Assembly (NCBI GenBank): GCA_014584345.1
Contig: JACTNB010000036.1
Coordinates: 1 to 64,000, forward strand
Direction: 5' to 3'
DNA from: Planctomycetota bacterium
GTDB lineage: Bacteria; Planctomycetota; Planctomycetia; Planctomycetales; Planctomycetaceae
Length of the DNA stretch: 64,000 nucleotides
In this document: piece after piece, positions 63,201 through 64,000 of the stretch
Layout: each line of letters starts with the position of its first letter
Numbering within the stretch: the first letter of the stretch is position 1
The notes under the pieces: model-generated
Database searches by the model: none
What the model was told of the DNA's origin: nothing
Seen by the model: only the letters and a program-made list of their open reading frames with translations
Made by a program: the position numbers and the translations under genes

Positions 63201-64000
63201 ATGTCGCTGGCTTCGACGCCGATATCCACCAGCATGCTCTTTCCCGTGAGCTTCAGAGTGCGCGGAGGGAGATACACGCCATTGCTCGGCCGGACGAACA
63301 GCAGGACCGTGGCGTCCCGCCGATTCGTGTTGATCAGCAGCCGCACCGTTTCGCCCGGTTGATACGTTTTCTGATCGGGTATCAGCTCCAGATCATTGAA
63401 GCGGTAGTCCACCAGGGTGGACTCTTCCCCCCTCACCAGAAAGATGAAGGCCCCTTCCCGAGTGTTCCCCCGGGCGTCGGTCACGGAGTAGGCCAGGCGA
63501 TACTGGCCTGGTTCGGCCGCCTTGAACTGCTGACTGGCCGACCCGGTCGCATCGGTGTTGAGGGGCCATTTTTCGATTTCCGTTTCCGTGGGCGTTCCCT
63601 CGGCGTCGTACTTGATCGCCAGCAGTTTCAGTTCGCCTTCCCCGGCGATCGGTTTGTGGTCGAGGGTCTGAACCTTGATCTTCGCCGTCACGACGTCCCC
63701 GACTCGATAATACCCGCGATTCAGCCACACATGCACCTGAAACGGATCCCGCGCGACCAGGACCGAGCCCTGGCCCACGATCGTTCGCCGGGATTCGTCC
63801 ACCACTTCCGCGGTGATCGCATACCGGTGATCCTGGTCGCCATGAATTTCACGCGCCAGCGCGGTATCGATTTCCACCCGCACCGTGCCATCGGCTCCAA
63901 TTTTCACTTCGTTTTCCAGCACCAGTTCGGGTGGATCGGCGGACAGACCCCACCAGGCAGGAGTCGGCGCCAAACAGCCCCAGCGCCCGAAACCAGGATA
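60287..64000 (-). CDS. Alpha-2-macroglobulin family protein (N-terminus outside window)
   Basis: The frame runs past the right edge, so at least 1,237 C-terminal residues are seen; TTG 63973 is not a real start. Order: macroglobulin beta domains (FQVHVWLNRGYYRVGDVVTAKIKV; LTDLEGKPIQGSSVLTVYD), a variable region with Met/Ala-rich linker (about 440-480 of the visible part), the MG7/A2M segment ADTAYWNALITPDVQGVAKVTFPMPENLTGWKLKAW, then the thioester domain with YPYGCTEQTLNRFLPSV (Cys and Gln of the CxEQ bond), and a C-terminal receptor-like domain. These proteins trap proteases at the cell surface or in the periplasm. Confidence 0.9.
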   Translation of the reverse strand, partial: YPGFGRWGCLAPTPAWWGLSADPPELVLENEVKIGADGTVRVEIDTALAREIHGDQDHRYAITAEVVDESRRTIVGQGSVLVARDPFQVHVWLNRGYYRVGDVVTAKIKVQTLDHKPIAGEGELKLLAIKYDAEGTPTETEIEKWPLNTDATGSASQQFKAAEPGQYRLAYSVTDARGNTREGAFIFLVRGEESTLVDYRFNDLELIPDQKTYQPGETVRLLINTNRRDATVLLFVRPSNGVYLPPRTLKLTGKSMLVDIGVEASDMPNFFVEAITITDARVVQQLKDIPVPPEQRVINVSVEPSAERYLPGQEAEVEIKLTDLEGKPIQGSSVLTVYDRSVEYISGGSNVPEIREFFWQFRRSHYPSFETSLHRYFGILLKKGELGMQHLGVFGHLAADTFEGSGGGFGGGLGFEMKERRGVALSMAPESAPMEMDGAAAFPMAAAVDADGLADPLAEGGLGEGAGLVEPTIRKEFADTAYWNALITPDVQGVAKVTFPMPENLTGWKLKAWSIGTGTRVGEGEASAVTSKDVLVRLQAPRFFVEKDEVILSANVHNYLAESKEARVELVLEGDALEPLDALQRTARIDANGELRIDWKVRAVREGEAIITVKALTDADSDAMQMKFPVYVHGMLKLESYTGVLRADDPVGTFVVRVPAERRPEQTRLEIRYSPTLAGAMVDALPYMIDYPYGCTEQTLNRFLPSVITQNVLRRMNVNLEQIKQWQTNLNAQEIGDPAERARQWQRFEINPVFDTAVMEEIVKTNLKKLADMQLNDGGWGWFSGPYERSYPHTTATVVHGLQIAVANGLPLPEGMLERGVKWLEKYQSEQVRLLKRGEAKEPEQPYRRQVDNLDALVYMVLVDAELENQAMQDYLERDRTKLSVYSLSMFGLALHKRNAAARLDMVLRNLEQYFVEDLENETAYLKLPAGYAWWYWHGNEIEANAYYLKLLAKTAPQGKQAPRLVKYLLNNRKHSTYWNSTRDTALCIEAMAEYLQASGEDRPDFTLEVLVDGAVRKTVTINQDNLFSFDGTLVLEGDELGTGEHTVEFRKVGKGPLYWNGYLTNFTLEDPIAATGLELKIRRKVYKLVQRKEEQTQVAGSRGQVIDQQTLKYDRVELRTGDEVTSGDLLEIELGIDSKNDYEYIVLEDFKAAGNEPVDVRSGYLPEANGAYVEFRDERVAFFMRTLQRGTSSLSYRLRAEIPGRFSALPAVGQAMYAPELRTNSEEFKLGIADRE

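Overview
The window looks like a chromosomal segment of a planctomycete (Planctomycetota). The evidence is the gene content: a PSCyt1/DUF1549/DUF1553 protein, a PSCyt1/WD40/pre-peptidase-like protein, two DUF1080 proteins, a DUF1559-type prepilin remnant, a DUF5690 transporter, a malectin-like domain and a large bacterial alpha-2-macroglobulin. Coding density is moderate, operons are short, and the DNA is GC-rich apart from a few AT-richer genes. I do not assign a genus.

Layout. 1-10 kb: the end of a malectin-type protein, a small gene framed by 51-bp direct repeats, mutY, a YqgE/AlgH protein, DUF1080, sulfotransferase, beta-helix and P1B-ATPase genes. 10-19.5 kb (all minus strand): a TlpA-like thioredoxin, a zinc dehydrogenase with a DUF5690 transporter, a cytochrome/WD40 protein, and an ABC ATPase translationally coupled to pepT. 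19.6-21.3 kb: a variable spot with a prepilin remnant, a lone SIR2-like protein, inverted repeats and tRNA-Val. 21.3-36 kb: a degenerate HD-GYP protein, dusB, a lipoprotein, a second DUF1080, PAP2 plus GT39, an LptF/G-type permease, an SDR, the large cytochrome protein, a split DUF1186/SEC-C pair and RidA. 35.8-39.5 kb: PilZ, HU, csrA, tRNA-Glu, an unknown gene and argB.

39.6-42.4 kb holds the best candidate for an undescribed system. Three unknown genes lie behind a near-consensus promoter whose -10 box sits inside a palindrome, with a 20-codon ORF overlapping the first gene. The third protein looks like a permuted papain-fold hydrolase. The cluster abuts the RNase P RNA gene.

42.6-64 kb: FHA, rsgA, an FGGY kinase, a polysaccharide-export-type permease, fumC, two UPF0104 membrane proteins around an ACT protein, a polyprenyl-type GT2, a GH3-family enzyme with a double-GNAT protein, glpK, an aldo/keto reductase, an FAD oxidoreductase and the alpha-2-macroglobulin running off the right edge. 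Two families of short palindromic repeats (A and B) are scattered through intergenic DNA at about 10, 30, 44.6 and 57.9 kb.

All names come from reading motifs; no database search was run.
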